Below are positions 1 to 8,148 of a stretch of 64,000 bases of DNA, piece after piece. Location of the stretch: assembly GCF_003060865.1 (NCBI RefSeq), contig NZ_CP028918.1:876001-940000 (forward strand), in the 5' to 3' direction. The position numbers and the translations under genes are program-made. Within the stretch, counting starts at the first letter, position 1; the number at the start of each line of letters is the position of its first letter. Origin of the DNA: Gemmobacter aquarius. GTDB taxonomy: Bacteria; Pseudomonadota; Alphaproteobacteria; Rhodobacterales; Rhodobacteraceae. Below the pieces are notes generated by a model, which saw nothing but the letters and a program-made list of their open reading frames with translations, was not told where the DNA came from and ran no database searches.

Positions 1-340
1 CCACCTCGCCCCCGATCCAGTCAAAGCCCCGCGTGTCGTGATATTCGCGCCCCCATGTCGCAAGCATCTGCATGCCCACGCAAATGCCGAGGAAGGGTTT
101 TCCTTGGGCCACGCCTTCCGAAATCGCCTCGAACAGGCCGCCGTAAGCCCCGAGCGCAAGGCGGCAGGCGGGGAAAGCGCCGTCACCGGGCAGCACGATG
201 CGAGTGGCACGGGCGACGTCTTCGGGGTGCGAGGAGACCAGCACTTCGCCCGCGCCGGTTTCGGCTGCCATGCGCTGAAAGGCCTTTTCGGCGGAATGCA
301 GGTTGCCGCTGTCATAATCGACGAGGACGGTGAGGGACAT
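1..340 (-). CDS. hisH: HisH, glutaminase subunit of imidazole glycerol phosphate synthase (partial)
   Basis: This is the N-terminal 113 residues of a class I glutamine amidotransferase; the rest lies beyond the left edge. HisH releases ammonia from glutamine and channels it to HisF to make IGP and AICAR in histidine synthesis. The product begins MSLTVLVDYDSGNLHS, with an oxyanion-type PGDGAF motif near residue 51 and the nucleophilic cysteine in GICVGMQML (Cys87). The start is the ATG at 340-338. hisB lies just upstream on the same strand, separated by about 70 bp carrying two palindromes. The reading frame is clean. Confidence 0.95.
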   Translation of the reverse strand, partial: MSLTVLVDYDSGNLHSAEKAFQRMAAETGAGEVLVSSHPEDVARATRIVLPGDGAFPACRLALGAYGGLFEAISEGVAQGKPFLGICVGMQMLATWGREYHDTRGFDWIGGEV

Positions 341-364
341 GGCGGCGGCTCCGGTCGGGTAGGG

Positions 365-413
365 CCAAGGATTTTGACCAAAATCCTTGGCAAATTTCTT
401 TTCGAGAAATTTG
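365..413. repeat. Two adjacent short palindromes between hisB and hisH
   Basis: Positions 365-390 form an almost perfect 26-bp palindrome with arms CCAAGGATTTTG and CAAAATCCTTGG and a two-base loop. Positions 391-413 form a second one, CAAATTTCT / AGAAATTTG with loop TTTCG. The second shares its left arm with the palindrome at 29091-29114. Lying right after the hisB stop, they would form RNA hairpins that could attenuate or stabilise the hisB-hisH transcript. They belong to a window-wide family described in the findings. Confidence 0.85.
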
Positions 414-414
414 G

Positions 415-1002
415 TCAGAGCGCGCCTTTGGTCGAGGGCAGGACGCCTGCCATGCGCGGGTCGGGTTCAGCCGCCTGGCGCAGGGCGCGGGCGACCGATT
501 TGAAGGCGGCTTCCGCGATGTGGTGGCTGTTGATGCCGTGGACCATGTCGACATGGAGCGTGATGCCGCCATGGGTCGCCAAGGCCTGGAAGAATTCGCG
601 CACCAGTTCGGTGTCGAAACTGCCGATCTTCTGGGTGGGGAAGGTCACGTTCCACACAAGGAACGGCCGCCCCGACAGGTCGAGCGCGCAGGCGACCTGT
701 GCGTCGTCCATGGCAAGGTTGAAATGGCCGTAGCGGCGGATGCCCTTCTTGTCGCCCAGCGCGCGGGTCAGGGCTTGTCCGAGCGCGATGCCGCAATCCT
801 CAACCGTGTGGTGGTCGTCGATATGCAGGTCGCCGTCGGCCTTTACGGTAATGTCGATCAGGGAATGGCGGGCCAGTTGGTCGAGCATGTGGTCAAAGAA
901 GCCGACGCCGGTGTGATTGTCGTAAGCGCCCGTGCCGTCGAGGTTGACGGTTACGGCGATCTCGGTCTCGGACGTGCTGCGGTGGATTTCGGCCTGACGC
1001 AT
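415..1002 (-). CDS. hisB: Imidazoleglycerol-phosphate dehydratase
   Basis: HisB removes water from imidazole glycerol phosphate to give imidazole acetol phosphate, the seventh step of histidine synthesis. The 195-residue product has the normal length for a monofunctional HisB. It shows the metal-binding repeats of the family: [12 protein letters not shown] near residue 36, [13 protein letters not shown] near residue 58, and a second-half HHIAEAAFK motif. The start [10 protein letters not shown] fits the family N-terminus. hisH follows on the same strand, so this is a his operon piece. Upstream (1003-1084) is a short intergenic stretch before the metal transporter operon. Confidence 0.97.
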   Translation of the reverse strand: MRQAEIHRSTSETEIAVTVNLDGTGAYDNHTGVGFFDHMLDQLARHSLIDITVKADGDLHIDDHHTVEDCGIALGQALTRALGDKKGIRRYGHFNLAMDDAQVACALDLSGRPFLVWNVTFPTQKIGSFDTELVREFFQALATHGGITLHVDMVHGINSHHIAEAAFKSVARALRQAAEPDPRMAGVLPSTKGAL

Positions 1003-1084
1003 GGGGCGGCTCCTGTCTGACGGGGGCGTTATAGGCGCGGGGGGGCTGCTTGGGAAGGGGCGGTTGGATTGTTGAATAGGGGGG

Positions 1085-2041
1085 TCAGACCCTTGGCGCG
1101 TGGCCGTGGCGGCGGGGCGACAGAGTGGCGGCGAGGGCGAGAAAAACGCCCGAGACGGTTGCGATCATCCCCGAGGCCGAGACGGTGAACGAAAGGCCCA
1201 AGAGCGGCGGGCCGTAGCCTGCGGCCAGTGTGCCGAGGGTCGCTGCGGCGGTGGCGATGCCGAGGGACAAGCGGATTTGCCTGCCCAGATCATCGGTCAG
1301 CAGGCGGGCGGTGGCGGGCGGGCAAATCAGCATGGCGATGGTCAGGATCGAGCCGACCGCCGAAAAGGCCGCGACCGCCGCCAGCGCCGTGAGGGCCACC
1401 AGACCGGCCGAGATCAGCCGCACCGGCAGGCCGAGGCTGCACGCGAAGCCTTCGTCGAAGGTGGCGATGGCAAGCGGGCGGCTTGCCAGTTTCAGCGCAA
1501 GCAGGATCGCCAGCGCGACCAACCCGAGGGCGGGCAGTTCCGGCGGCAGGCCTGCCAGTGCTGCGGGGTCGAGCAGCGAGGCCCAGCCGGTTGCGTCGAT
1601 CCAGATCAATCCTTCCAGATTGCCGTAAAGCGCGTGTTCCACATCCAGATGCACCGAAGCAGCGCCCGAGAGTTCGAGCATCAGCACCCCTGCGGCGAAC
1701 ATGGCGGTGAAGGTGATGCCCATCGCCGCCCCCGGATCGGTGCCGCCAAGGCGGCGGATCACCTCGATCAGCCCTGCCGACAGCGCAGCGGCACAAAGCG
1801 CCCCGGCCAGCAGGATCGGAGGCGCGGCACTCCCCGACAGAAGGAAGGCCGCGACGATGCCGGGCAGGACGACATGGCTCATGGCGTCCCCGAGCATGGC
1901 CTGCCGCCGCAGGATCAGGTAATTGCCCGGCCCCGCGCAGGCCAGTGCGGCAAGGATCGCGATGACAAGGGGCGGCAGCGTCAGGGGGACGAATTCAGAG
2001 CCGTACATGGCTGGACCTGTGGCGTTGTTCTTGGCGGACAT
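1085..2041 (-). CDS. Metal ABC transporter permease (second permease, TroD/SitD-like)
   Basis: An ABC-3 family integral membrane permease of 318 residues with about eight hydrophobic segments. It carries the family stretch [17 protein letters not shown] near residue 45 and a [19 protein letters not shown] segment near residue 225. It is the last gene of a four-gene leftward operon (binding protein, ATPase, two permeases). Two different permeases are typical of TroABCD/SitABCD importers for manganese or iron rather than ZnuABC, which has one. The start could be 2041 or the internal ATG at 2008; neither has a convincing ribosome site. The metal is inferred, not proven. Confidence 0.88.
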   Translation of the reverse strand: MSAKNNATGPAMYGSEFVPLTLPPLVIAILAALACAGPGNYLILRRQAMLGDAMSHVVLPGIVAAFLLSGSAAPPILLAGALCAAALSAGLIEVIRRLGGTDPGAAMGITFTAMFAAGVLMLELSGAASVHLDVEHALYGNLEGLIWIDATGWASLLDPAALAGLPPELPALGLVALAILLALKLASRPLAIATFDEGFACSLGLPVRLISAGLVALTALAAVAAFSAVGSILTIAMLICPPATARLLTDDLGRQIRLSLGIATAAATLGTLAAGYGPPLLGLSFTVSASGMIATVSGVFLALAATLSPRRHGHAPRV

Positions 2042-2068
2042 ACCCGGGGGCGGGAAAGGGGCTGGCCA

Positions 2069-2977
2069 TCACCGCGCCATCCGGTGGCGCAGGCCGCGGC
2101 GCATCAGGCTGCGGGACACGATGCCCCGCTGTGGCGCAAACAGCGCCGAGGCGAGGAAGGCGGCAAAGGCCAGCAGCACGATGACCGGACCGGTCGGCAC
2201 ATCGGGCAGCGAGGCCGAGATCGCGGCCCCTACATAACCGCAGACCGCGCCGATCCCGCCGCCGACCAGCGCGACGAGGCCGGCGCGGTCGGTCCAGTAG
2301 CGGGCGGCGGTGGCAGGGGTGATCAAGAGCGCCACGATCAGGATCAGCCCCACCACGCGCAGGCCCAGAAGCACGACCGCCAGCGTCAAGAGCATCAGGA
2401 GCGCGTCGAGCAGGCGGGGCGAGAGGCCCATCATGCGGGCATGGCCGGGGTCGAAGGCAGTGATTGTGAGCGGGCGGCGCAGCGCCCAGAGCAGAGCAAG
2501 CACGACCGCCCCGCCCGCCGCGATCAGGATCGCATCGGCGCGCAACATGCCTGCGGTCGAGCCGAGCAGGAAGCCTTCCAGCCCCGCAGGGCGGCCAAGC
2601 GACAGGTTCTGGATCACGGTCAGGATCACGATCCCCGCCCCGTAGAAGGTGGAAAGCACCGCGCCGATGGCGGTGTCTTCGGGCAGGCGCGTGCGGATCA
2701 GGCGTTGCACCGCCCAGAGGCCGAGGGCTGCGGAAACGGCGGCCCCGGCGAGCAGCCCTGCGAGATTGCGCCCCTCGCCCCCCAGTGCGGCCATGACGAG
2801 GAAGGCCAGTCCGACGCCCGGCAGGGTTGCATGGGCCATGGCATCCGACACGAGGGCGCGGCGGCGCAGGTTGACGAAGGCCCCCACGCATCCGGCCGCA
2901 AAGCCGAGCAGCCCCGCGCCGACCGAAACGAGGGCCGCGTTGTATCCGGCTTGCAGGGTCAGGGCGGTCAGGAACAT
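2069..2977 (-). CDS. Metal ABC transporter permease (first permease, TroC/SitC-like)
   Basis: An ABC-3 family permease of 302 residues. It has the conserved RRRALVSDAMAHATLPG stretch near residue 39 and LILIVALLITPATAARY near residue 210, matching its downstream partner at equivalent positions. The two probably form a heterodimeric membrane channel for Mn2+, Fe2+ or Zn2+ delivered by the upstream periplasmic binding protein. The gap to the next permease is 27 bp. The gap to the upstream ATPase gene is 416 bp, unusually long for this operon type. The C-terminus is arginine-rich (RGLRHRMAR). Confidence 0.88.
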   Translation of the reverse strand: MFLTALTLQAGYNAALVSVGAGLLGFAAGCVGAFVNLRRRALVSDAMAHATLPGVGLAFLVMAALGGEGRNLAGLLAGAAVSAALGLWAVQRLIRTRLPEDTAIGAVLSTFYGAGIVILTVIQNLSLGRPAGLEGFLLGSTAGMLRADAILIAAGGAVVLALLWALRRPLTITAFDPGHARMMGLSPRLLDALLMLLTLAVVLLGLRVVGLILIVALLITPATAARYWTDRAGLVALVGGGIGAVCGYVGAAISASLPDVPTGPVIVLLAFAAFLASALFAPQRGIVSRSLMRRGLRHRMAR

Positions 2978-3393
2978 AGGGCGTTGCCTTTGGGTGCGGC
3001 GGCTTGTGGTGCATCACCCCGTGTCGCATCGCCCCGTATCGTATAGTCCAGTGCCGCGCTGCGGGCATGGGGCGCGCTGCCGGTCGGGGGCGGGGTGGTG
3101 GTTCGGGCTGCGGGTCGTGCCGGTCGAGCCTTTGCCCCACGCGCCGAGAATGCCGTGGATGCGGCGGGCGGCGCAGAGGGGAGCGCGTAGCCGGGTGGGT
3201 TTGTGCGTCCTGCGCGGAGGCAACGGGGCTTTCGGGGGTATGTCATCGGGTCGCGCAGCCCTGTTTGGCGGCCTTGGCGTCCGGACGCAGCGGGCGGGGC
3301 GTGCAGGGTGCGGGGGCGCTGGCCTGTGCCGGACGCGCAAGGGGGGCGGTCTTGCCCCCCGGACGAGTTGCAGGATCGCGGCAGAGGGGTGCA
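2978..3393. other. 416-bp stretch inside the metal transporter operon without a supported gene
   Basis: The open frames here are high-GC shadows with compositions rich in R, P and A, and none resembles a known family. The stretch separates the ATPase gene from its first permease gene. I see no clear promoter, tRNA or mobile-element end. It could be a spacer with an internal promoter, or a remnant of an inserted sequence. Confidence 0.5.
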
Positions 3394-4158
3394 TCATGCG
3401 GGGATCGCGCCGGGAAGGGTGCTGCCGTAAGTGCGGGCCACGATCTCGCGGCGGAAGGTGGTGGCGACCGGGCCTGCGGCGATGACGCTGCGGTTGAGGA
3501 GGAGCACATGATCGAAATAGGCGGGCACGGTTGCAAGGTCGTGGTGGACGGCGACGATGCTGCGGCCTTCGTCGCGGAGGGACTTGAGGACCGCGATGAT
3601 TGCGCTTTCGGTCGCCGCATCGACGCCTGCGAAGGGTTCGTCGAGCAGGTATAGATCGGCCCCTTGGGCAAGGGCGCGGGCGAGGAAGACGCGTTGTTGC
3701 TGGCCGCCGGAGAGGGCGCCGATCTGGCGCTGGGCAAAGGGTTCCATGCCGACGCGGGCGAGGCAATCGCGGGCCAGCGCTGTTTCGGCGGTGCCGATGC
3801 GCCTGAACAGGCCGGTCTGGCGGAAGCGGCCCATCAGCACGACATCTATAGCGCGGGCGGGGAAATCCCAGTCGACCGAGGCGCGTTGCGGGACATAGGC
3901 GATGCGGGGCAAGGCCTTGGCGAGGGGCTGGCCGAACACCCGCACCTCGCCCTGTACGGGCGGGATCAGGCCGAGGGCGGCTTTCAGCAGGGTGGATTTG
4001 CCCGCGCCGTTCGGGCCGATGATCGCGGTCATCGCGCCTGTGGCGAAGCGGGCGGTCACGTTCTCGACCGCCGGTGCGCCGCTGTAGGCCACGGTCAGGC
4101 CGGTGACGGCGAGGGCGGTTTCGGGCAGGATCGGGGTCGGGTCAACCATGGGGGTCAT
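3394..4158 (-). CDS. Metal ABC transporter ATP-binding protein
   Basis: A 254-residue cytoplasmic ATPase that powers the Mn/Fe/Zn importer. It has Walker A GPNGAGKS near residue 48, the signature LSGGQQQRVF near residue 148, Walker B LYLLDEPFAG, and the switch histidine in VAVHHDL. This matches the metal (MntB/ZnuC-like) ABC family. ATG codons at 4158 and 4149 are both possible starts. It lies 96 bp downstream of the binding-protein gene and 416 bp upstream of the first permease gene. Confidence 0.92.
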   Translation of the reverse strand: MTPMVDPTPILPETALAVTGLTVAYSGAPAVENVTARFATGAMTAIIGPNGAGKSTLLKAALGLIPPVQGEVRVFGQPLAKALPRIAYVPQRASVDWDFPARAIDVVLMGRFRQTGLFRRIGTAETALARDCLARVGMEPFAQRQIGALSGGQQQRVFLARALAQGADLYLLDEPFAGVDAATESAIIAVLKSLRDEGRSIVAVHHDLATVPAYFDHVLLLNRSVIAAGPVATTFRREIVARTYGSTLPGAIPA

Positions 4159-4254
4159 CCTGCGGCGAAGGGGCGGGGAACAGGCACGGTCTGGCGTGCC
4201 GCGCGGGCGTTGTGGCGGGGGCCGGTCCGTGACGGTCGGGGTGCGGGGGCTGCA

Positions 4255-5259
4255 TCAGCCTGCCACCATCAGTTTTCCGGCCATGCCACGGTCGGGCACT
4301 GTGCCGCCGAGGGCGCGGGCGATGGTGGTGATGTTGTGGTCGAGCATGCCGAGGTAGGTGCCTTCATAGCTGCCATCGGCGCCCATCGCGTCGGAATAGA
4401 GCTCGCCGCCGATGGTGACTTCGTGGCCCTGTGCCGCAGCACCCTCGATCAGGGCGCGGATCGAGCGGTCGGAGACCGAGCTTTCGACAAAGACCGCGCC
4501 GATGTTGCGGCTGACGAGCAGGTTGACCAGATCGCCCACGCGGGCAAGGCCGGCTTCGGATTCGGTCGAGATGCCCTGTATGCCCTGCACCTCGAACCCG
4601 TAGGCGCGGCCGAAATAGCTGAAGGCATCATGCGCGGTGAAAAGCACGCGCGACGAGGGCGGCACGGTGGAAAGCACCGATTGGCCATAGCTGTCGAGTG
4701 CCGCGAGTTCGGCAAGATAGGCCGGCAGGGTGGCCGAGGTGTCGAGACCTGCCGCTGCAAGGGGGGCAGCCATGCCCGCGACCACCTCGGCCCAGAGCGA
4801 GGGGACCATCCACACGTGCGGATCGGGGCGGTCGGGATAATCGGGATGGAAGATGAGACGGTCGTGCGGCAGGGTTTCGGCCACGGCGATGACCGTCTTC
4901 TTGCGGGCGAGGTCTTCGAGCACCTCGGCAAATTGCGCTTCGAGATGCAGGCCGTGCCACAGGATGATGTCGGCCCGCGACAGGGCGAGGATGTCGCCCC
5001 TGGTCGGGCGGTAGGTGTGCGGGTCAATGCCCGGACCCATCAGCGCCTGCGCCTGACCTGCGGTCAACACGCGCGCGGCATCGGCGATCATGCCGGTGGT
5101 GGCAATGACCGAAGGCGTCGCGGCGCGGGCCGCCGTGGCCATAAAAGGCGTGGCCATAAGAGACGTGGCCAGAAAAGACGTGGCCAGAAAGGGTGATGCG
5201 GCAACGAGGCCGAGGAGACGGCGGCGGGCGAGGGTCGGCGGATCGTCAGGGTCGGACAT
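4255..5259 (-). CDS. Periplasmic metal-binding protein of the Mn/Fe/Zn ABC importer (TroA/MntC-like)
   Basis: A cluster A-1 (ZnuA/TroA) solute-binding protein of about 334 residues. Candidate metal ligands are His in GIDPHTY, His in PDPHVWM, Glu in FVESSVSD and Asp in ELYSDAMG. It lacks the long His-rich loop of many ZnuA proteins, which favours Mn or Fe over Zn. The N-terminus (LARRRLLGL, then a hydrophobic run ending ATAARAATP) is a Sec or Tat signal peptide containing a tandem repeat. The start could be 5259 or the in-frame ATG at 5277; both have a purine-rich site upstream. First gene of the operon, behind a Fur-type palindrome. Confidence 0.9.
   Translation of the reverse strand: MSDPDDPPTLARRRLLGLVAASPFLATSFLATSLMATPFMATAARAATPSVIATTGMIADAARVLTAGQAQALMGPGIDPHTYRPTRGDILALSRADIILWHGLHLEAQFAEVLEDLARKKTVIAVAETLPHDRLIFHPDYPDRPDPHVWMVPSLWAEVVAGMAAPLAAAGLDTSATLPAYLAELAALDSYGQSVLSTVPPSSRVLFTAHDAFSYFGRAYGFEVQGIQGISTESEAGLARVGDLVNLLVSRNIGAVFVESSVSDRSIRALIEGAAAQGHEVTIGGELYSDAMGADGSYEGTYLGMLDHNITTIARALGGTVPDRGMAGKLMVAG
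5135..5194. repeat. Four tandem 15-bp repeats inside the signal-peptide codons
   Basis: Units start at 5135, 5150, 5165 and 5180 and share GTGGCCA followed by a variable purine-rich tail. The length is a multiple of three, so copy-number change would keep frame. They encode the repeated FLATS/FLATS/LMATP/FMATA stretch of the signal peptide hydrophobic core. Slippage here could lengthen or shorten the core without destroying it. Confidence 0.85.
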
Positions 5260-5343
5260 CGGACACGAGCCTTTCATACTGGCCTTTGGCGGGATGCGCT
5301 TTTGCGGCATCGGACCGTATTGTGCGGCCGGAAGGAGGGTGGT

Positions 5344-5384
5344 GCGAATGGTTCTCAATGTCAAATGGAATGAGAATGGGTCGC
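5344..5384. promoter_or_regulatory. Candidate Fur/Mur-type operator upstream of the metal importer
   Basis: Inverted arms TTCTCA (5352-5357) and TGAGAA (5371-5376) are separated by 13 bp, with outer arms GCGA and TCGC. The core ATTCTCATT-like sequence resembles alphaproteobacterial Fur/Mur boxes from family knowledge. It lies about 90 bp upstream of the binding-protein start and overlaps the 3' end of a small gene. This fits metal-dependent repression of the importer; the regulator is not in the window. Confidence 0.5.
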
Positions 5385-5639
5385 AAAACTGTGAGGGTGT
5401 GGGGGAGGTGGTGGTGATCGCACAGTCGATGTGTGCGCGGGCCACGCCAAGTCTGCGGGCCAGTTCGCATCGAACCACGACATCACCCGCTGATAGGTCC
5501 GCAGGGTGCAGCCGCCACCCGTCCGAAGCGTTGCGAACAGCCGCGCCTGTCCGGCGGCACGCGCCGAAATGGTCGCTTCAGCCCGCTGGACGTGGGCGCA
5601 GTAGATCGTGGCAAGGGTGATGATGTCGGCGCTGGTCAT
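5361..5639 (-). CDS. Small protein, possible helix-turn-helix regulator
   Basis: 92 residues, start ATG at 5639, reading MTSADIITLATIYCAH and later CTLRTYQRVMSWFDANWP. It resembles short uncharacterised alphaproteobacterial proteins that end in a WFxxNWPxxLxWP motif and look like compact DNA-binding domains; this is from memory of the family and the function is not known. It is divergent from the regulator gene at 5760, with repeated TTTACAC motifs between them, as in a phage-style regulator pair. The proline- and histidine-rich tail overlaps the metal operator, so the annotated C-terminus may be unusual. Confidence 0.6.
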   Translation of the reverse strand: MTSADIITLATIYCAHVQRAEATISARAAGQARLFATLRTGGGCTLRTYQRVMSWFDANWPADLAWPAHTSTVRSPPPPPHPHSFATHSHSI

Positions 5640-5650
5640 GCCTCTTTATG

Positions 5651-5762
5651 AGCAATTTACACCGACTATGCAATATCATTTTACACTGAAATGGAAACAG
5701 ACCCTATCCAAATCGTTAACTTGTGCCCGCATGGGGTTTTGGTGCAAATTTACACCGTGATG
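5651..5762. promoter_or_regulatory. Divergent regulatory region with three TTTACAC motifs
   Basis: GCAATTTACACCG (5653-5665), CATTTTACACTG (near 5677-5688) and GCAAATTTACACCG (5744-5757) are near copies of one 12-14 bp motif, all in the same orientation. They lie between a small leftward gene and a rightward regulator gene; the third copy abuts the preferred start codon at 5760. The simplest reading is an operator array for the regulator it precedes. Local AT content is much higher than the surroundings. Confidence 0.55.
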
Positions 5763-6410
5763 AGGACCGATCAGATTTATGAGCTATTGGAGGCGCGACG
5801 CCTCGAACTGGGGCTGTCGCAGCTTCAGGTCGGTCAGCTTGCGTTCGGTCGTGCCGACAGTTCGGCGATACAGAACCTGAAGCGCGGTTCATCGCCAACA
5901 TTCGATCGATTGCAGGCGATAGCCAGCGCCCTCGGCTTAGAGCTTTACCTCGGCCCAAAAAGGGTCGACGGCACCGGCTTCAGCGAGGTGCCACCAGTCG
6001 CGACAATCAACGCCCCAAGTAAAGGGATTTATCTCCCTTTGCCTTGGCACCCGATGACAAGAAAGCCCGGCGCGACGCCTGTTGCGTTTCATGGTGAATG
6101 GCTGGAAACTGCAAAGCTCGATCCGGAGCGTCTCGCCCTGGTCGATCCTGTCCATATCTATCTCGATCGAAAAGACACGCGAGACCTGCTTTTGGTCGTC
6201 GATGTCCACTCAAGACGGTCAGCCCAGCCCGAGCCATGGGCGTTCATAGATCATGGTCAAGTTGCCGTCGGCCTCGTCCAGTTTAGCAAAGAAGTGGCAC
6301 TGCTTCTGCCCTCGACGATTGGTAGCGCGGCTAGAGTAATTTCCGGCAAAGATCAAGACGAGCTGGTGTTTCTGGGCCGCGTCGTTTGGCAATGCTACAG
6401 GCAGAAGTGA
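5760..6410 (+). CDS. XRE-type helix-turn-helix regulator with a C-terminal S24/LexA-like region
   Basis: 217 residues counted from ATG 5760 (MRTDQIYELLEARR). Residues 5-60 look like an XRE helix-turn-helix (LGLSQLQVGQLAFG, then SSAIQNLKRG). The C-terminal half (DPVHIYLDRKDTRDLLLVVDVHSRR and later VFLGRVVWQ) resembles the S24 peptidase-like fold of phage repressors, but I do not see a clear Ser-Lys dyad, so self-cleavage is uncertain. An upstream in-frame ATG at 5691 exists but would run through the operator repeats. Local GC is lower than the neighbours, suggesting transfer. Confidence 0.75.
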   Translation: MRTDQIYELLEARRLELGLSQLQVGQLAFGRADSSAIQNLKRGSSPTFDRLQAIASALGLELYLGPKRVDGTGFSEVPPVATINAPSKGIYLPLPWHPMTRKPGATPVAFHGEWLETAKLDPERLALVDPVHIYLDRKDTRDLLLVVDVHSRRSAQPEPWAFIDHGQVAVGLVQFSKEVALLLPSTIGSAARVISGKDQDELVFLGRVVWQCYRQK

Positions 6411-6444
6411 ACGGAACAGTTTTCACCAGTAAGAGGAGTTTGTC

Positions 6445-6756
6445 GTGTCTAAGAAATCTCTCTCCGCTATTTTCGTATGCGCCCTTCTCGATGGAGGCAT
6501 GGCGCGGGCCGAAGACATCGACTGCAAGAAGATCGCGTGGCATGCCCAGCTCGTCATGTCGGCTCGACAGATGAACGCGGACATTAACAAGGCCATGGAG
6601 ATGACGATCAAGCGGGACTGGCCGTTTGGGCGCAGCATGGTGCTGGAAGCATACGAGCTGCCTTTAGCCCCAAAGGATGGCCGGTCAGGCACCGCGGCGT
6701 CCGTCGGTTTCGCGAACGAATGGGGCCGCCGTTGCCTCGCTGGCGAGCTGGACTAG
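6445..6756 (+). CDS. Small exported protein of unknown function
   Basis: 103 residues from a GTG at 6445 with a strong GAGGAG site 7 bp upstream. Residues 1-22 look like a signal peptide ending ARAED. The mature part is short and polar, with two cysteines (DIDCKK near residue 27, RRCLAGELD near the end) that could form a disulfide. I do not recognise the family. It follows the helix-turn-helix regulator by 34 bp on the same strand and may be its operon partner. Stop at 6756. Confidence 0.6.
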   Translation: MSKKSLSAIFVCALLDGGMARAEDIDCKKIAWHAQLVMSARQMNADINKAMEMTIKRDWPFGRSMVLEAYELPLAPKDGRSGTAASVGFANEWGRRCLAGELD

Positions 6757-7854
6757 CAAAAATCAGTTCCATGTTCGCGGCGCTCCGCCGCTGCCGCCGC
6801 GACAGGCAATCCTACATCTTTTCAGGCACTTATGCCGAACATGGAACTGGCGTATGAACTTTACGCACGATTTCCATGTTCCGCCTTCACGCGCAGCTCG
6901 GTTTTGCCCGCCAAACGACCGATAAGTCGGCCTTTAAACCCTGTTTTACTTGGCTTTAAAGGCCTCTTTTGGCGCGGCTGGAAAAGCTTCATGCAGCCGC
7001 CCGCCCAGCACGCCTCGGCCCCTTATGCAATTTATGCACCCATCGTCTCACACGCCGCGCAAACCCGCCCAACCCCTTGAAGTCACGCGCGTTTTCACAC
7101 GTTCCCACCCATTACCGCTTATTCCCGCTTACTGCAGATATGTCTGTCAACGCACAATGCGTGTGGCTCGCCACGCAAATCTGCAGTGATTGACAGCCAT
7201 ATTTGCAGCAGAACGTTTCGGAAGCTCACATCGCTTCCCGACTACAGTTTCCGCCTTTGTGCCTGTGCTGGGTGAACAAGCGTGTATGCAGCACTTTCTA
7301 AAGCAGTGCTGCGGTATGGTTCAGCCTAACTGCTTTCAGTTTGAAAAGCTCCGCCGGTGCAAGCTGTGTCGAAGCGATTTATCGCAACATGCATCACTCT
7401 CAGGCAGTCAACATTCGGCTCGTACAATACGTCAACCGTCAAGCTGAGGAACTGCAGCCGACCAAGGATAGAACCTTCGTCCGTCTCCCGACGGCCGGCC
7501 GAATTGCTTGTCCCCATGTCGGCCTCCTAGCCTCAAAGTTAGGGGGCAAAGCGTCTACAAATCCAGGGGCACCTCAGTCGTCGATCTGGTGAACCGGCTC
7601 GAGACCGAGACCCGTGGCGGCAGAGGGCTGACCCGCCTACACTCTGTGATCAGTTCCGTCGGCTCAGGCCCTGACTTCGATGTCGCAAGGGGGGGTCAAT
7701 TCTGGACGCCGATAGGGGGTCGGTCTTGCGTGCCCATTGGCACTGCACAGGGGCGTTGGCCTGCCTGGAGGGCCACTGAACGAGACTTTTCAGGCCACGC
7801 CAAATGAGGCCTTCAAGCCAAGGTAAAACGAGGGTTTCGAAGGCGCGGAATGAC
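6757..7854. other. Gene-poor accessory stretch with repeats and mobile-element remnants
   Basis: About 1.1 kb with no convincing gene; all open frames are short and without family resemblance. It holds a degenerate inverted repeat (about 6930-7030 against 7741-7838), a perfect 8-bp hairpin at 7288-7312 (GCAGCACT / AGTGCTGC), an ATCTGCAG-flanked palindromic patch near 7130-7195, and an insertion-sequence-like end near 7690-7735. Base composition is mixed and unlike the coding neighbours. It ends at the terminator of tRNA-Gly, a common site for past integrations. Confidence 0.6.
7680..7735. mobile_element. Remnant resembling an IS21-type terminal repeat
   Basis: The stretch has GGGGGTCAATTCTGGACGCC followed by GATAGGGGGTCGG, a repeated GGGGGTC motif around TGGACGCCGAT. 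IS21-family elements in proteobacteria carry such multiple end repeats (from memory). No istA or istB gene is present, so only an end is left. The family assignment is tentative. Confidence 0.35.
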
Positions 7855-7878
7855 AAAGGGCGCCCTCGGGCGCCCTTT
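7855..7878 (-). terminator. Terminator of tRNA-Gly copy 1
   Basis: AAAGGGCGCCC / GGGCGCCCTTT is a perfect 11-bp stem just downstream of the tRNA on the minus strand, followed by TTTGTCATT. This is a compact intrinsic terminator. Confidence 0.75.
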
Positions 7879-7885
7879 GGTCGAC

Positions 7886-7960
7886 TGGAGCGGGCGATGA
7901 GATTCGAACTCACGACCCTAACCTTGGCAAGGTTATGCTCTACCCCTGAGCTACGCCCGC
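7886..7960 (-). tRNA. tRNA-Gly (GCC), copy 1
   Basis: Reading leftward, the acceptor arm GCGGGCG pairs with CGCCCGC, followed by encoded TCCA. The anticodon loop is CTTGCCAAG with anticodon GCC. The T arm is GTGAG-TTCGAAT-CTCAT. Length is 75 nt including CCA. A second copy at 8904-8978 is identical up to the T arm, where paired compensatory changes occur. Confidence 0.97.
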
Positions 7961-8148
7961 ACTCCGTGAAGCGGGTATTAGTGCGCCTCACGGCGGGGCG
8001 CAAGGGGATTTTTCGCGGGATGTCGAGGATGGTTGCGACGGGGTGATGGCCCGCGCAATCCGGATAGGCGGGTGCGGCGGGTCGGCCTTCTGCGGCAGCC
8101 CGGTCGAGCGGGGGCTCGATGCCCCCCGAGGGCGGGGCGGTCGGCTGG

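Noticed and set aside
1100..3046. A 648-codon plus-strand reading frame over the permease genes
   Set aside because: Composition rich in R, G and Q with no family resemblance; the opposite strand encodes two well-defined permeases.
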